Part shown: in pieces, positions 44,668 to 55,509 of the stretch | How positions within the stretch are numbered: position 1 is the stretch's first letter | Layout of the letters: every line of letters starts with the position of its first letter | DNA from: Aphanothece saxicola GSE-SYN-MK-01-06B | Lineage (GTDB): Bacteria; Cyanobacteriota; Cyanobacteriia; PCC-6307; Cyanobiaceae | Direction: 5' to 3' | Length of the DNA stretch: 64,000 nucleotides | Assembly (NCBI GenBank): GCA_019359745.1 | Contig: JAHHGT010000003.1 | Location: 354,855-418,854 of the forward strand | The notes under the pieces: model-generated | Seen by the model: the letters and a program-made list of their open reading frames with translations, nothing else | What the model was told of the DNA's origin: nothing | Databases searched by the model: none | Program-made: the position numbers and the translations under genes

Positions 44668-46155
44668 TCACAGTTGGCCGAAGCCCTTGCGCTTCTTGGC
44701 CGGCTTGGGGGGCCTGGGTGGCTTGCCGCCGCTGCGGCCACCGGGGCCGCCCATCCCCGGCATGCCACCCATCCCAGGCATCCCGCCCATGCCCGGGAGA
44801 CCACCTCCCATCCCTGGCATCCCGGGGAAACCACCCATGCCAGGCATCCCCGGCATGCCACCTCGGCTCATCTGCTGCATGAAGCCGCGCATCTTCTGGA
44901 AGTCGGTGAGAACCTTGTCGACGTCAGCCGGTGTGTGGCCGCTGCCGGCGGCGATGCGGCGACGGCGGGAGGGCTGGGAGGCGAGCAGTTCGGGCTGGCG
45001 GCGCTCGGCCTCGGTCATCGAGCCGATCATGGCCTCGATGCGCTTGAGCTGGCTCTCGCCCTGCCGCAGCATGCCGTCGTCGATCTTGTTCATCCCGGGG
45101 ATCAGCTTCATCAGCCCGCCCAGGGAACCCATGCGCTTGATCAGGCGCATCTGCTGCACGAAATCGGAGAAATCGAAGCTGGCTTCCTGCAGCTTGCGCT
45201 GCATCTTCTCCACATCGGCCAGCTCCACTTCCTTGGTGGCCTTCTCCACCAGGGTGAGCACATCGCCCATGCCCAGGATCCGGCTCGCCATCCGCTCCGG
45301 ATGGAACGGCTGCAGCGCCTCCACCTTTTCACCGGTGCCGATGAACTTGATCGGCGCACCGCTCACCTTGCGGATCGAGAGCGCCGCCCCGCCGCGGGAA
45401 TCCCCGTCCAGCTTGGTGAGCACGGCGCCGGTGATGCCTACCTGCTCATGGAAGGCACGGGTGAGTTCGGCGGCCTCCTGGCCGATCATCGAATCCACCA
45501 CCAGCAGCACCTCATCCGGGGTCGCCGCCTCCCGGATCCGGACCATCTCCTCCATCATCGAGGCGTCGATCTGGAGCCGACCGGCGGTGTCCACCAGCAC
45601 GGTGTCGAAGCCCTCGTCCCGTCCCTTGGCCACGCCGGCAGCAGCGATCGCTTCGGGCTTGGCGTCCTTGCCGAGGCTGAACACCTCCACGCCGATCTGG
45701 CGGCCCAGGGTCTGCAACTGGTCGATGGCGGCAGGCCGGTAGACGTCGGCGGCCACCAACAGGGCGCGTCGCCCCTGTTCCTTGAGGTGCAGGCCCAGCT
45801 TGGCGGTGGCGGTGGTCTTGCCGGCCCCCTGCAGACCGGCCATCAGGATCACGGTGGGCCCGTCCGTCGCCCGGGCCAGGGGCGCGTTGGCACCGCCCAT
45901 GGTGTCGACGAGCTGCTCGTGCACCAGCTGGATGAACTTCTGGTCCGGGCTCACCCCCCGCACCACCTCGGCGCCCACGGCCTTGCGCCGCACCTCCTCG
46001 ACGAATTCCTTCACCACCGGCAGGCTCACGTCAGCCTCCAGCAGCGCCCGTCGCACCTCCTTGAGGGCGCCGTCGACATTCGTTTCCGAGATGGCCGCCT
46101 GGCCGCGCAGTCCCTTGACCGCGTCTTCAAAGCGCTGGGAGAGTTCGTCGAACAT
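44668..46155 (-). CDS. ffh: Signal recognition particle protein Ffh
   Basis: A 495-aa SRP54-type GTPase delivering nascent membrane proteins. Domains in order: N-domain ([18 protein letters not shown]), G-domain with [33 protein letters not shown] and [20 protein letters not shown], and a Met-rich M-domain. The C-terminus ends with a Gly-Met-Pro repeat ([16 protein letters not shown]) and a basic tail [12 protein letters not shown]. Its start overlaps the upstream stop by one base (TGATG). Confidence 0.96.
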   Translation of the reverse strand: MFDELSQRFEDAVKGLRGQAAISETNVDGALKEVRRALLEADVSLPVVKEFVEEVRRKAVGAEVVRGVSPDQKFIQLVHEQLVDTMGGANAPLARATDGPTVILMAGLQGAGKTTATAKLGLHLKEQGRRALLVAADVYRPAAIDQLQTLGRQIGVEVFSLGKDAKPEAIAAAGVAKGRDEGFDTVLVDTAGRLQIDASMMEEMVRIREAATPDEVLLVVDSMIGQEAAELTRAFHEQVGITGAVLTKLDGDSRGGAALSIRKVSGAPIKFIGTGEKVEALQPFHPERMASRILGMGDVLTLVEKATKEVELADVEKMQRKLQEASFDFSDFVQQMRLIKRMGSLGGLMKLIPGMNKIDDGMLRQGESQLKRIEAMIGSMTEAERRQPELLASQPSRRRRIAAGSGHTPADVDKVLTDFQKMRGFMQQMSRGGMPGMPGMGGFPGMPGMGGGLPGMGGMPGMGGMPGMGGPGGRSGGKPPRPPKPAKKRKGFGQL

Positions 46156-48119
46156 CAGTTGAGGGATTGGGTGGCCGCCAGGCGCCAGCTGTCGCCGTCG
46201 CGTCCGAATACATAACCATTGCGCAGCTCCAGCGGCGCCGTGGTCTCCAGCACCCTCCCGTTCGCATCAAGGCGCCGGTCGCTGTAGCGCAACCGGGCGA
46301 CGGCGACGATGCGTCGGGGGCCGCTTTCCGACAGGCTGAGATCGATGATCTGAACCTCCAGCTGCTGGGTCTGGCCCCGGGCGAGATCGCCGCGGCGCTC
46401 CCTGGCGAGCAGGGCCATCGGCCCTTCGCGGGCGATGCGGTCGAGGTCCTGTGGGGTCGGCTCGCCCGCCAGAACGCCGCTCTTGACCGTCAGCCAGTTC
46501 TCCAGCAGGCGGCGCACCTGGGCCGCATCGGGACGGCTCGCGGTGAGCGGGGTGACGCGCAGGCCGACCACCGGCCTGGGGGCGGGCTTCGGAGCCGGAG
46601 CGGTGACCGGCGGAGCCGGTGTGGGTGCCGGTGGGGGCGAGCTCTGGCGCTGCCGCAGCACCCAGGCAGCGGCCAGCACCAGCAGCAGGGCGGCGCCGCC
46701 CCCGAGCAGCCAGGGCCGCGAGGGCGATGGCCAGCGCAGGGGGACGTCGTCATCGAGCTCCCCATCGTCGTCGGAATCCGTTGTCCCGGCGCCCTCCGGA
46801 CGTGGGGCGAAGCCGGCGGCGGAGCCCGCATCGAGACTCAGGGGTGCAGGGGGCGGCAGCGTTCCCAGGCCGAGGTCGTCGAAGGGAGGGAAGGCGGAGG
46901 CGTCGGCCGGCTCAGCGGCAGCTCGGGAAGAGAGGTAGGAACGGCCCCGGCGTTGGTCCTCCCGCTCGACGTAAGCCACCACGTCGCGGTCACTGAAGTA
47001 GGCCACCAGATCGGGCTCGGCCTCCAGGTCCCGGTAGCCCGGCAGCACATCCCGCACCAGCCAGTCGCTGCAGTAGGCGCAGAGCTGACCCAGCGGGTCG
47101 GCACTTTTGCCGGCGGCCCAGTCCTTCAGCTCCTGGCTGGCGCCCCGGTCGAAGCAGGTCCGTGCCGTGTCGGCCTCCCCCAGCAGCAGGTGCAGGTTGG
47201 CCAGCAGCGGATCGATCCCCTCCCGACCGCTGCGCTGCAGGCGGTGTCTGGCTTCGGCGATGCGCTCGGGTTTGCGCTGGGCGAACCCGGAGGCGGTCAG
47301 GGCGATGGTGGCCAGAAAATCAGCGGCGTCTGAGCCGGTGGCCGCCCAGCGGCTGAACAGATCCACCTGCTCCTGGACGGTGAGGAAGGCGCGGATCTGG
47401 TGGAAGAAGGGTTGGAAGTCCTGGCTGGGGAACTGGGGATCACCATCGCCCTCCAGACCCCCGCGCCGCTGCACCAGTTGCTCGAGCAGCTCCAGGCCCT
47501 CCTGCCGCTCGACACCGGCGACCAGATCCCGGCTCAGCAGGTCGAGCACCCGGTAGGGCGTGAGGCGGTCCAGCTGGGAGTGCATGGTTTCCCTGAGGTC
47601 GGGCTGCCTGCCGAGGCGTTGCAACAGTTGCAGACCTTGCTGCAGGGTGCGGGCGGCGGCTTCGAAGCGCCGCTGCTCCTCCAGTTCGCTGGCGGCGGCG
47701 AGGCAGGCCAACCCCGCCAGCAGGGTGAGATCGGCTTCGCGTCCACTGCCCAGGGTGGGCGACTGGGGTGGTTGCAGCGAGCGGCTGGCCAGCTCGAAGG
47801 CCTCGAGGGGCTGGCCCCCCTCCATCAGCAGCACCAGCCCGCCCACCTGGCGGGCGCTGGCGATGTCCAGGGCTGGCTGCAGGCTGCCGTCACTGCCGGC
47901 CAGGCTGGTCAATTCCGCTTCGTAGGCGGCGCGCCGATCGGCATCGCAGAGCAAGTCGGCGCTGGCCCTGAGCAGCTCCGCCCGCGATTGCAGGGTTTCG
48001 GCCGTGAACCCCGGGTGGGGCGGACGGTCCAGTCGCGACTGGAGGGTGCGCAGGACCCCCTGGGCATCGGCGGACGGAGGCACGCCCAGCAAGCGGAAAT
48101 GATCGATCGGCAGGTCCAA
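46155..48119 (-). CDS. ARC6/Ftn2 (ZipN)-type cell division protein
   Basis: A 654-aa membrane protein that anchors the FtsZ ring in cyanobacteria. The N-terminus is J-domain-like (LPIDHFRLLGVPPSADAQGV and LLCDADRRAAYEAELTSLAG). A helical cytoplasmic middle follows, with a single membrane segment near residues 475-495 (LLGGGAALLLVLAAAWVLRQ), a Pro-rich linker and a C-terminal IMS-type domain (LLENWLTVKSGVLAG to WRLAATQSLN). Domain order and length match the cyanobacterial Ftn2/ZipN. Divergent to pdhA, 108 bases away. Confidence 0.9.
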   Translation of the reverse strand: MDLPIDHFRLLGVPPSADAQGVLRTLQSRLDRPPHPGFTAETLQSRAELLRASADLLCDADRRAAYEAELTSLAGSDGSLQPALDIASARQVGGLVLLMEGGQPLEAFELASRSLQPPQSPTLGSGREADLTLLAGLACLAAASELEEQRRFEAAARTLQQGLQLLQRLGRQPDLRETMHSQLDRLTPYRVLDLLSRDLVAGVERQEGLELLEQLVQRRGGLEGDGDPQFPSQDFQPFFHQIRAFLTVQEQVDLFSRWAATGSDAADFLATIALTASGFAQRKPERIAEARHRLQRSGREGIDPLLANLHLLLGEADTARTCFDRGASQELKDWAAGKSADPLGQLCAYCSDWLVRDVLPGYRDLEAEPDLVAYFSDRDVVAYVEREDQRRGRSYLSSRAAAEPADASAFPPFDDLGLGTLPPPAPLSLDAGSAAGFAPRPEGAGTTDSDDDGELDDDVPLRWPSPSRPWLLGGGAALLLVLAAAWVLRQRQSSPPPAPTPAPPVTAPAPKPAPRPVVGLRVTPLTASRPDAAQVRRLLENWLTVKSGVLAGEPTPQDLDRIAREGPMALLARERRGDLARGQTQQLEVQIIDLSLSESGPRRIVAVARLRYSDRRLDANGRVLETTAPLELRNGYVFGRDGDSWRLAATQSLN

Positions 48120-48227
48120 TCCGATGATGAGGCTGGGGCGCGACTGTAGTCAGAGGCAGTGGTTTTGACTGTCACCAGGGAACGGACCCCGTACAGTCGG
48201 GGCCACGAATCGCATCGCCTTCCTGCC

Positions 48228-49337
48228 ATGACTCAGGAATTGACCGCGGCGCGGGCAGCCCAGCCCGCCACCCCTGGGGCCGCCGCGTCTTCTGAGGAGG
48301 CCGGCAGCCATGCGGTGCGATTGGAAGGTCTGTACCCGGCGGAGCGGGCCAGCGTCAGCCGGGACGAGGGCCTGATGCTCTACCGGGACATGACCCTGGG
48401 GCGCCGCTTCGAGGACAAGTGCGCCGAGATGTACTACCGCGGCAAGATGTTCGGCTTCGTGCATCTGTACAACGGCCAGGAAGCCGTCTCCACCGGGGTG
48501 ATCCGGGCGATGCGGCTGCAGCACGACTGGTTCTGCAGCACCTACCGCGACCACGTGCATGCCCTCAGCTGCGGAGTGCCGGCCCGCGAAGTGATGAGTG
48601 AGCTGTTCGGCAAGTCCACCGGCTGCAGCAAGGGTCGTGGGGGTTCGATGCACCTGTTCTCGCGGGAGCACCACCTGCTCGGTGGCTATGCCTTCATTGG
48701 CGAGGGCATCCCGGTGGCCCTGGGAGCGGCCTTCACCAGCCGCTACAAGCGTGACGCCCTCGGCCAGGCCGACAGCGATGCCGTCACGGCCGCCTTCTTC
48801 GGCGATGGCACCTGCAACATCGGCCAGTTCTACGAGTGCCTGAACATGGCCTCGCTGTGGAAGCTGCCGATCCTGTTCGTGGTGGAGAACAACCGCTGGG
48901 CCATCGGCATGGATCACAACCGGGCCACCAGCGAGCCGGAAATCTGGCGCAAGGCAGCGGGCTTCGGCATGGTCGGCGAGGAAGTGGATGGCATGGATGT
49001 GCTGGCCGTGAGGGCCGCAGCCCAGCGGGCCATTGAGCGGGCCAGGGCTGGCGAAGGCCCCACGCTGTTGGAGTGCCTCACCTACCGGTTCCGTGGCCAT
49101 TCCCTGGCGGATCCCGATGAGCTCCGGGAAGCGGCCGAGAAGGAATTCTGGGCCAAGCGTGATCCCATCAAGCAACTGGCCCTGCGGCTGACGGACATGG
49201 GCCTGGCCACGGCCGAGGAGCTCAAGGCGATTGAGAAAGAGATCGATGCTGAAGTGGCCGATTGTGTGGAGTTCGCCCTCGCGGCACCCGAGCCCGACGG
49301 CAGCGAACTCACCCGCTACATCTGGGCCGAAGACTGA
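48228..49337 (+). CDS. pdhA: Pyruvate dehydrogenase E1 component, alpha subunit
   Basis: A 369-aa thiamine-diphosphate enzyme subunit converting pyruvate to acetyl-CoA with E1-beta, E2 and E3. It contains [60 protein letters not shown] and the TPP motif [20 protein letters not shown] with [20 protein letters not shown] 48228 is the family-like start; an N-terminal extension of about 30 residues precedes the first conserved helix. The E1-beta gene is not next to it, normal for cyanobacteria. Confidence 0.95.
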   Translation: MTQELTAARAAQPATPGAAASSEEAGSHAVRLEGLYPAERASVSRDEGLMLYRDMTLGRRFEDKCAEMYYRGKMFGFVHLYNGQEAVSTGVIRAMRLQHDWFCSTYRDHVHALSCGVPAREVMSELFGKSTGCSKGRGGSMHLFSREHHLLGGYAFIGEGIPVALGAAFTSRYKRDALGQADSDAVTAAFFGDGTCNIGQFYECLNMASLWKLPILFVVENNRWAIGMDHNRATSEPEIWRKAAGFGMVGEEVDGMDVLAVRAAAQRAIERARAGEGPTLLECLTYRFRGHSLADPDELREAAEKEFWAKRDPIKQLALRLTDMGLATAEELKAIEKEIDAEVADCVEFALAAPEPDGSELTRYIWAED

Positions 49338-49401
49338 ACCCGAAGGGGCATTGATTCTTCCTCATTAAGATCATTCCATTGCCCGGAAGGCTGCAGGTCT
49401 G

Positions 49402-50280
49402 ATGACCAAACGTGTTCTTGTCACATTCACCGACAGCCGTATGAAAGCGGCCAGACGACGATTGTGTCGTCAGGCGAAGGAAATGCAGGTCTATACGGAG
49501 ATTGTTTCGGCTTCAGAACGGGATCTCAGCCCCGTTTTTCGGCAGCGATTCAAGGAGTTTCTGACCCCGGAGCATCGCGGCTTCGGCTACTACGCCTGGA
49601 AGCCCCAGATCGTGCTTCAGACCCTGGAACGTCTGCAGGACGGCGATCAGGTCCACTGGATCGATTCCGGCTGTCATCTCAATCCAGCCGGACGAGAGCG
49701 GCTGCTCGAGTTGTTCGCCATGACCGTCGAGGCACCGTCGGGTGTTCAGGGTTTTGAATGCCTGCCTCCCAATGGATCCTTGGTGTACAAAGAGCGGCAG
49801 TTCCCGGATCAGCGGGAAGGTCATTGGACCAAGGGTGACCTGCTCGATCGGCTGGAGGTTCGTGACAGGCCGGACATCACCACCACCCAGCAGCTGGGGG
49901 CTACCACCTTCTTCGTGCGCAAGTGCCCTGCCTCCATGGACTTCATGCGCCGCTGGATCCGGGTGTTCAGCGACGATTTCTCCATGATCGATGATTCAAC
50001 CTCGCTGGCGCCGAATCTGGAGGGCTTCATCGAGCATCGCCACGATCAATCGATCTACTCGATTCTCGGCAAGTTGCTGCCGATCTCGACGATCTCCGTG
50101 TTTGAATTCTGGTTTCCACGGACCGACAACTGCTGGTTGCCGGACTGGGAGATGGTCGGTGATTCCCCGATCCAGATCCGCCGTGATCGGGGCCTCAAGG
50201 GAGAGAGCCGATGGAAGATCGCCGCTCTCCAGACCAAGGGCAGGCTGAAGCGACTCCTGAACGGGTGGCGGTCGCACTGA
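49402..50280 (+). CDS. Putative glycosyltransferase-like protein, family not assigned
   Basis: A 292-aa soluble protein with no membrane segment. It contains RGFGYYAWKPQIVLQTLERL and GDQVHWIDSGCHLNPAGRER, which resemble GT-A proteins where a WKP segment precedes a DxG/DxD-like metal site, as seen in poorly characterised capsule genes. Late sequence FEFWFPRTDNCWLPDWEMVG is unusual. It stands alone between pdhA and a convergent sigma factor. The glycosyltransferase reading is inference; I cannot name the family. Confidence 0.6.
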   Translation: MTKRVLVTFTDSRMKAARRRLCRQAKEMQVYTEIVSASERDLSPVFRQRFKEFLTPEHRGFGYYAWKPQIVLQTLERLQDGDQVHWIDSGCHLNPAGRERLLELFAMTVEAPSGVQGFECLPPNGSLVYKERQFPDQREGHWTKGDLLDRLEVRDRPDITTTQQLGATTFFVRKCPASMDFMRRWIRVFSDDFSMIDDSTSLAPNLEGFIEHRHDQSIYSILGKLLPISTISVFEFWFPRTDNCWLPDWEMVGDSPIQIRRDRGLKGESRWKIAALQTKGRLKRLLNGWRSH

Positions 50281-50316
50281 CGGGTTTGGCGGCTCAGAAC
50301 AACGGAGACCGCACGG

Positions 50317-51246
50317 TCAGGGCAGCGGAGTGGAGCGAGTGGAGAGGCTGCGCAGCTTGCGGAGGGCCTTGAGTTCGATCTGCCGGACCCTTTCGCGCGA
50401 CACATCCAGTTGCCGGCCGATGTCGGCCAGGGTGTGGCGCTCCATGCCATCGAGGCCGAAGCGCAGCGCGAGCACCTCCTTTTCCTGGGCAGAGAGGTGG
50501 CCCATCAACTGGGCCAGCTGCTCCTGATGCATGCCGCGCTCAATGCGGTCGAGGGGTTCCTCGGCGGAACCATCGGCGATCAGATCGCCCAGGAAGCTGC
50601 GACCATCCTCGGCATGGATGGGAGCATCCAGGCTGGAGATGGTGAGGGCCTGGCGAAGCAGGGAGTCGAGCTCCTCGACGGGGATGGCCATGGCTTCGGA
50701 GATTTCGCGGCGGCTGGGCATGGCGCCGAGTTTGTGGGCCAGCTCCAGGCTCACCTTGCGGATCGTGGTGAGCCGCTCACTGAGATGAACCGGCAGCCGG
50801 ATGGCCCGGGACTGGCAGGCAATGGCGCGGGTCATGCTCTGGCGGATCCACCAGAAGGCATAGGTGGAGAACTTGTAGCCACGGGTGGGGTCGAACTTTT
50901 CGACGGCCCGCTCCAGCCCGAGGGAGCCTTCCTGGATCAGATCGAGCAGCTCCAGGCCCTTGCCCTGGTACTTCTTGGCCACACTCACCACGAGACGGAG
51001 ATTGGCGCGCATCATCCGCTCCTTGGAGCGCCGGCCGATCTTGATCGTTTTGTTCTCCTGGACGGAGTAGCCGCTTTTCGACTCTTCCACCAGGTGCATC
51101 ATCGCCTGCACCTGATTGCCGAGCTCAATCTCTTCGGCTGGGGTCAGCAGCGGCTCTCTGCCGATCGAGGTGAGATACCAGGTGATGGAATCACTCCCTC
51201 TGCGGCTGGAGCCCTCCCTTCTCGTCGCGACGGCAGAGGCGGTCAT
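50317..51246 (-). CDS. RNA polymerase sigma factor, group 2 (SigA-like)
   Basis: A 309-aa sigma-70 factor of the RpoD-like group without region 1.1. It contains SITWYLTSIGREPLLTPAEE, region 2 DLIQEGSLGLERAVEKFDPT and YKFSTYAFWWIRQSMTRAIA, region 3 VSLELAHKLGAMPSRREISE, and region 4 ADIGRQLDVSRERVRQIELK. Length and RAIRLPVHLSERL fit cyanobacterial group 2 sigma factors (SigB/C/D/E type), often stress- or light-responsive. Which member cannot be decided. An upstream gap of 243 bases should hold its promoter; no clear -35/-10 is seen. Confidence 0.93.
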   Translation of the reverse strand: MTASAVATRREGSSRRGSDSITWYLTSIGREPLLTPAEEIELGNQVQAMMHLVEESKSGYSVQENKTIKIGRRSKERMMRANLRLVVSVAKKYQGKGLELLDLIQEGSLGLERAVEKFDPTRGYKFSTYAFWWIRQSMTRAIACQSRAIRLPVHLSERLTTIRKVSLELAHKLGAMPSRREISEAMAIPVEELDSLLRQALTISSLDAPIHAEDGRSFLGDLIADGSAEEPLDRIERGMHQEQLAQLMGHLSAQEKEVLALRFGLDGMERHTLADIGRQLDVSRERVRQIELKALRKLRSLSTRSTPLP

Positions 51247-51489
51247 AGGAGGGGGCGAAGTGGCGCCATTGAATGGATTATCGGATTATCCACCGGTTGG
51301 CAAGGACAGAAAGTGTCTGGAATAACTTTTAAGCCATTGCTTGTGAAACCACACACAATTGCCTTTCTTTAGCGATTGACTTCGTTTGGATGAGCAAAGG
51401 GCTAATTTCTGAGTTGATGTAAGGGAGAAGGCAAGGCTTGCCAGATCGGAAAGTGGCCTTGCTTCCCCTAATTCTCCAGTTCTGGATCT

Positions 51490-53121
51490 TCAGCGCCGAT
51501 CCCCTTCGGCCGCTGCCGCATCGCGTCGGGCCAGGGCTTCGGCCACCGCGAGCGGCGTGACCCCCCCGGGACCCCTGCGGTCGCGGCAGTGGTGACCGGC
51601 TTGGGCATGCTCGAGGGCTGCGGCCGCCAGCCAGGCGCCATCGGCGCCAGACGCCCCGCCGGGCCGCCGTTCAGTGGCCGCCAGGGCCATGGCCCCCCGC
51701 CCTGCGGCATAGCCGGCGAGCACATCACCCAGCCCGGCCCTGGCGGCGTCCGGGCAGGCCGAGAGCAGTTGCCAGCGGCGCCCGTCGGGGGCGGCCACGA
51801 CGCTGCGGGCTCCTTTGAACAGCACGCTGGCGCCGCAGCGGCGGGCCGCCGCCAGCGCCGCCTCCGGTCGGGCCAGCGGCGCGAGATCGGGAAACAGCCT
51901 CCGGAACTCCCCCTGGTGGGGGGTGATCCAGGTGGGGCCCTTGCGTCCCAGGAGCCAGTCGGCACCCATCGCCGCCAGGCGGTTGAGGCCATCGGCATCG
52001 AGCACCAGAAGCCCTGTGAAGTCAGCCAGCTCCTGCCAACGCTGCCGGTCACGGGCGTCGATCGCCGCCGCAACCGGCTCACCGGGGTGGCCCAGCCCTC
52101 CCAGGCCCGGACCCACTAGCACCGCATCCAACCGATCCAGCCAGCCCTCGTCCAGATCCGCCAGGGCCAGGCCCCCGGCCGGGGTGGCCCCAAGCGCGGA
52201 CTCCAGCACCACGTGGGGATGGACCTGCCAGAGCTGGGTGGCGAGCTCCCGCGGCGGGGCGGCCCGCAGGCTGCCGCATCCGGAGGCCGTGGCGCCCGCC
52301 AGGGCCAGGTGCGCGGCGCCCTGGAACCGGCGGCTGCCGGCGACGACCAGCAGACGCCCCCGTGCGTATTTCCCGGCGGCCGGATCCGCCATGGGCCACG
52401 GGGCCGTGCACCCATCGGCGGCGCTCAGGCCCAGCAGCGGGTCGGTTGACGGCTGGCCCACCAGGACGGGCGGCAGGCCGAGGTCGACCCGCTCCAGCTG
52501 CCCCACCCAGCGCAGGGCGGCATCCTGCACCAGGCCCCGCTTGATCAAGCCGATGCTGTAGGTGGTGGCGGCGGTGGCGGCCACCGTGCCGAGCAGGGCC
52601 CCGTCATCAGCGTCCAGTCCGGTGGGAACGTCGATGGCCACCAGGGCGCCGGGCCGGAGCCTCTGGCGATCCCGCAGCAGGGTTTCGATCGCGGCATCGG
52701 CCGGGCGGTGCTGGCCGATGCCGAACAGGGCATCCACCCAGAGGGCGGGATCGGCGGGGTCCGGAGGGTCTTCCAGCAACGGGATGCCCAGCCAGCGGGC
52801 ATGGCGCAGGTGGGCGTCGGTGAGGGGGCGGAGGCGCTCGAAGGGGCACCAGATCCGTGCCTGCCCTCCAGCCAGATGCCATTCCCTGGCCACCACCAGC
52901 CCATCACCGCCGTTGTGCCCCGGTCCCACCAGCACCAGCAGGCCATCGTGGCGATCCCGGTCCGGCCGCTGCTGCAGGCGGCGGCTCACCGCCAGGGCCG
53001 CCTTCTCCATCAGGGCCTCCACCGGCAGGCCGCTGGCGAACAGCTGCTGCTCAATGGCCGCCATCGCGGCGCCGCTCACCAGGACGTGGTCGGCATCCAG
53101 CGGCGGCCAGGAGGCGGACAT
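51490..53121 (-). CDS. nnr: Bifunctional NAD(P)HX epimerase/dehydratase
   Basis: A 543-aa repair enzyme for hydrated NADH/NADPH. N-terminal epimerase: [20 protein letters not shown] and [21 protein letters not shown]-terminal ADP/ATP-dependent dehydratase: [50 protein letters not shown] and [16 protein letters not shown], whose Asp is catalytic. ATG 53121 starts at the usual point; the upstream frame to 53451 is antisense to mnmA. It is divergent from mnmA, with 76 bases between them. Confidence 0.92.
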   Translation of the reverse strand: MSASWPPLDADHVLVSGAAMAAIEQQLFASGLPVEALMEKAALAVSRRLQQRPDRDRHDGLLVLVGPGHNGGDGLVVAREWHLAGGQARIWCPFERLRPLTDAHLRHARWLGIPLLEDPPDPADPALWVDALFGIGQHRPADAAIETLLRDRQRLRPGALVAIDVPTGLDADDGALLGTVAATAATTYSIGLIKRGLVQDAALRWVGQLERVDLGLPPVLVGQPSTDPLLGLSAADGCTAPWPMADPAAGKYARGRLLVVAGSRRFQGAAHLALAGATASGCGSLRAAPPRELATQLWQVHPHVVLESALGATPAGGLALADLDEGWLDRLDAVLVGPGLGGLGHPGEPVAAAIDARDRQRWQELADFTGLLVLDADGLNRLAAMGADWLLGRKGPTWITPHQGEFRRLFPDLAPLARPEAALAAARRCGASVLFKGARSVVAAPDGRRWQLLSACPDAARAGLGDVLAGYAAGRGAMALAATERRPGGASGADGAWLAAAALEHAQAGHHCRDRRGPGGVTPLAVAEALARRDAAAAEGDRR

Positions 53122-53197
53122 CGGCCGGAAGTCCACGTCGGCCTGCGCAGTGCTCTCCCATGATGGGACGGTCTGTTCCTTCCACCCACCGGGATCC

Positions 53198-54409
53198 TTG
53201 AGCCCCGCCTCCGCCCACTCCTCTGTCGCCTCCACCAGCAGCCCCTTCCCAGAGGTGGCCGCGGTGCTGTCGCGGTTGGGCGCCTGGCCAGGCGAGCGGC
53301 GGGTGGCCGTGGGACTCTCCGGCGGTGTGGACAGCTCCCTGACCGCAGCCCTGCTGGTGGCCGCCGGCTGGGACGTCGAGGGACTCACCCTGTGGCTGAT
53401 GAGTGGCAAGGGCTCCTGCTGCGCCGAGGGCCTGGTGGATGCGGCCGGCATCTGCGACCAGCTGGGGGTGCCCCACCACGTGGTCGACAGCCGGGCCCGC
53501 TTCCAGGAGCAGATCGTCGGGTTTCTGGTGGAGGGCTACGGCGAGGGCCTCACACCCCTGCCCTGTTCCCGTTGCAACCGGGCCGTCAAGTTCGGACCGA
53601 TGCTGGAGTGGGCCGCTGCGGAGCGTGGCCTCAACCGCCTGGCCACGGGCCACTACGCCCGACAACGGTCCGCGGGTGTTGACGACGGCCAGGCCCTGCC
53701 AGGGGACGGAGCCGGCCGCCATCAGCTGTTGCGCGGCCTGGATCCCCTCAAGGACCAGAGCTATTTCCTCTACGACCTGCCGCAGGACGTGCTGGGCCGG
53801 CTGGTGTTTCCCCTGGGTGAGCTCACCAAGGAGGCGACCCGCGCCGAAGCCGCACGCCTCGGCCTGCGCACCGCCGAGAAGCCCGAGAGCCAGGATCTCT
53901 GCCTGGCGGACCACCACGGCTCGATGCGGGCCTTCCTGGATGCCTACCTGCCGCCGCGCCAGGGAGAGATCGTGCTGGCCGACGGCACGGTGCTCGGCTC
54001 CCACGACGGCATCGAGCATTTCACGATCGGGCAACGCAAGGGGTTGGGGGTGGCCTGGAGCGAGCCCCTGCATGTGGTGCGGCTGGATGGCGCCATGAAC
54101 CGGGTGGTGGTGGCTCCCCGCCGGGAGGCGACCCGCCAGGCCTGTGTGGTGGGCGCCATCAACTGGGTGTCGATCGCCCCGCCGGAGCAGCCGATCGCGG
54201 TGGAGGTCCAGGTGCGATACCGGAGCCTGCCGGAGCGGGCCCTGCTCACTCCCCTGGTGGCAACGAGCGCCGACCAGGCCGCCGATCGGCCCCACCGGGC
54301 CAGGCTCGACTTCGCCGAGCCCCAGTTCTCGGTGGCACCGGGCCAGGCGGCGGTCTTCTACTGCGGTGAGGTGCTGCTCGGCGGCGGCTTGATTCAGGCC
54401 GACGGCTGA
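53198..54409 (+). CDS. mnmA: tRNA-specific 2-thiouridylase MnmA
   Basis: About 403 aa. It makes 2-thiouridine at the wobble position of Lys/Glu/Gln tRNAs. PP-loop [20 protein letters not shown], the nucleophile-region Cys in [61 protein letters not shown] and the C-terminal [13 protein letters not shown] are all present. No ATG precedes the PP-loop in frame. Starts considered are TTG 53198 and GTG 53255 (384 aa); both fit family lengths. The stop overlaps the convergent mutase gene by 16 bases. Confidence 0.94.
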   Translation: MSPASAHSSVASTSSPFPEVAAVLSRLGAWPGERRVAVGLSGGVDSSLTAALLVAAGWDVEGLTLWLMSGKGSCCAEGLVDAAGICDQLGVPHHVVDSRARFQEQIVGFLVEGYGEGLTPLPCSRCNRAVKFGPMLEWAAAERGLNRLATGHYARQRSAGVDDGQALPGDGAGRHQLLRGLDPLKDQSYFLYDLPQDVLGRLVFPLGELTKEATRAEAARLGLRTAEKPESQDLCLADHHGSMRAFLDAYLPPRQGEIVLADGTVLGSHDGIEHFTIGQRKGLGVAWSEPLHVVRLDGAMNRVVVAPRREATRQACVVGAINWVSIAPPEQPIAVEVQVRYRSLPERALLTPLVATSADQAADRPHRARLDFAEPQFSVAPGQAAVFYCGEVLLGGGLIQADG

Positions 54410-55506
54410 CGGGTTTCGCTGCGGAACCGGTTCATCGCCGATTCGATCACGACGTGCATGTCCATGTACTTGTATTCGGAGAGCCGTCCGCCGAAGATCA
54501 CGTTGTCGGTGGCGTGGGCCAGCTCCTGATACTGGCGATAGAGCGCTTGGTTGGGAGGGTCGTTGATCGGGTAGTAGGGAATGGCTTCACCGCTGCAGGC
54601 CTTGGGATACTCCCGGGTGATCACAGTGACGGGGGAGTTTGACCCCTCGAAATGTTTGTGCTCAATGATGCGGGTGAAGGGTTCACTGGTATCGCAGTAG
54701 TTGATCACAGCATTCCCCTGGAAGTTCTCCAACTCTTCGATGCTGTTCTCGAAATCCAGGGAGCGGTACTCCAGGCGGCCAAGCTCGTAATTGAAGTACT
54801 GGTCGATGCAACCGGTGTAGACCACCTTCCTGGCCAGGGACGTCAACTGGGACCGGTCGTCAAGGAAATCGACGTTTAGGCGGACCTCAATGCCCTCCAG
54901 CATGGCCTCGAAGAGGCCCGTATAGCCGCCGATCGGGATGCCCTGATAGCGGTCGCTGAAGTAGTTGTTGTCATAGGTGAAGCGCAGCGGTAACCGTTTG
55001 ATGATGAAGGCCGGCAGTTCGCTGGGATGCTTTCCCCACTGTTTGCGGGTGTAGTCGCGAATCAGGGTCTCGTAGATGTCTTTGCCCACCAGCGAAAGGG
55101 CCTGCTCTTCCAGGTTGGTTGGTTCGCCGAGGAATCGCTGGGCTTCAATTCTCTGCCGGGCTTGCGCAGGCGTTCGGGTCTGCCAGAGCTCATAGAATGT
55201 GTTCATGTTGAAGGGAAGCGAATACAGCTTCTCCCCTGAGATCGCCTTGGGCGAGTTGATGAAGCTATTGAATTCAGCGAACCTATTGACAAACTTCCAC
55301 ACAACATTGTTGCTGGTATGGAAGATGTGGGCACCGTAGCGGTGAATGTTGATGCCTTCCTGTTTCTCCGTGTAGCAATTGCCACCGATGTGCGGTCGGC
55401 GATCGATGATCAGGCAGCGCTTTCCTGAATCGGTGGCCAGCCGTGCAAACGTGGCACCAAAAAGCCCGCAGCCGACAATCAGATAGTCGTAGGGGTGGGT
55501 GGTCAC
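54394..55506 (-). CDS. glf: UDP-galactopyranose mutase
   Basis: A 370-aa flavoenzyme turning UDP-galactopyranose into UDP-galactofuranose. It has [18 protein letters not shown] (FAD site), [20 protein letters not shown] followed by [28 protein letters not shown] and [20 protein letters not shown]. Length is typical (about 370-390). It heads a small leftward group with a radical SAM gene; galactofuranose should therefore be part of a surface glycan. UDP-galactose is supplied by galE in the main locus. Confidence 0.95.
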   Translation of the reverse strand: MTTHPYDYLIVGCGLFGATFARLATDSGKRCLIIDRRPHIGGNCYTEKQEGINIHRYGAHIFHTSNNVVWKFVNRFAEFNSFINSPKAISGEKLYSLPFNMNTFYELWQTRTPAQARQRIEAQRFLGEPTNLEEQALSLVGKDIYETLIRDYTRKQWGKHPSELPAFIIKRLPLRFTYDNNYFSDRYQGIPIGGYTGLFEAMLEGIEVRLNVDFLDDRSQLTSLARKVVYTGCIDQYFNYELGRLEYRSLDFENSIEELENFQGNAVINYCDTSEPFTRIIEHKHFEGSNSPVTVITREYPKACSGEAIPYYPINDPPNQALYRQYQELAHATDNVIFGGRLSEYKYMDMHVVIESAMNRFRSETRQPSA

Positions 55507-55509
55507 TCC

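Noticed and set aside
48164..48200. Possible TTGACT/TACAGT promoter before pdhA
   Set aside because: Spacing of the elements is about 21 bases, too long for a standard promoter.
53051..54295. 414-aa minus-strand frame across mnmA
   Set aside because: Antisense to the well-conserved thiouridylase; no domain.
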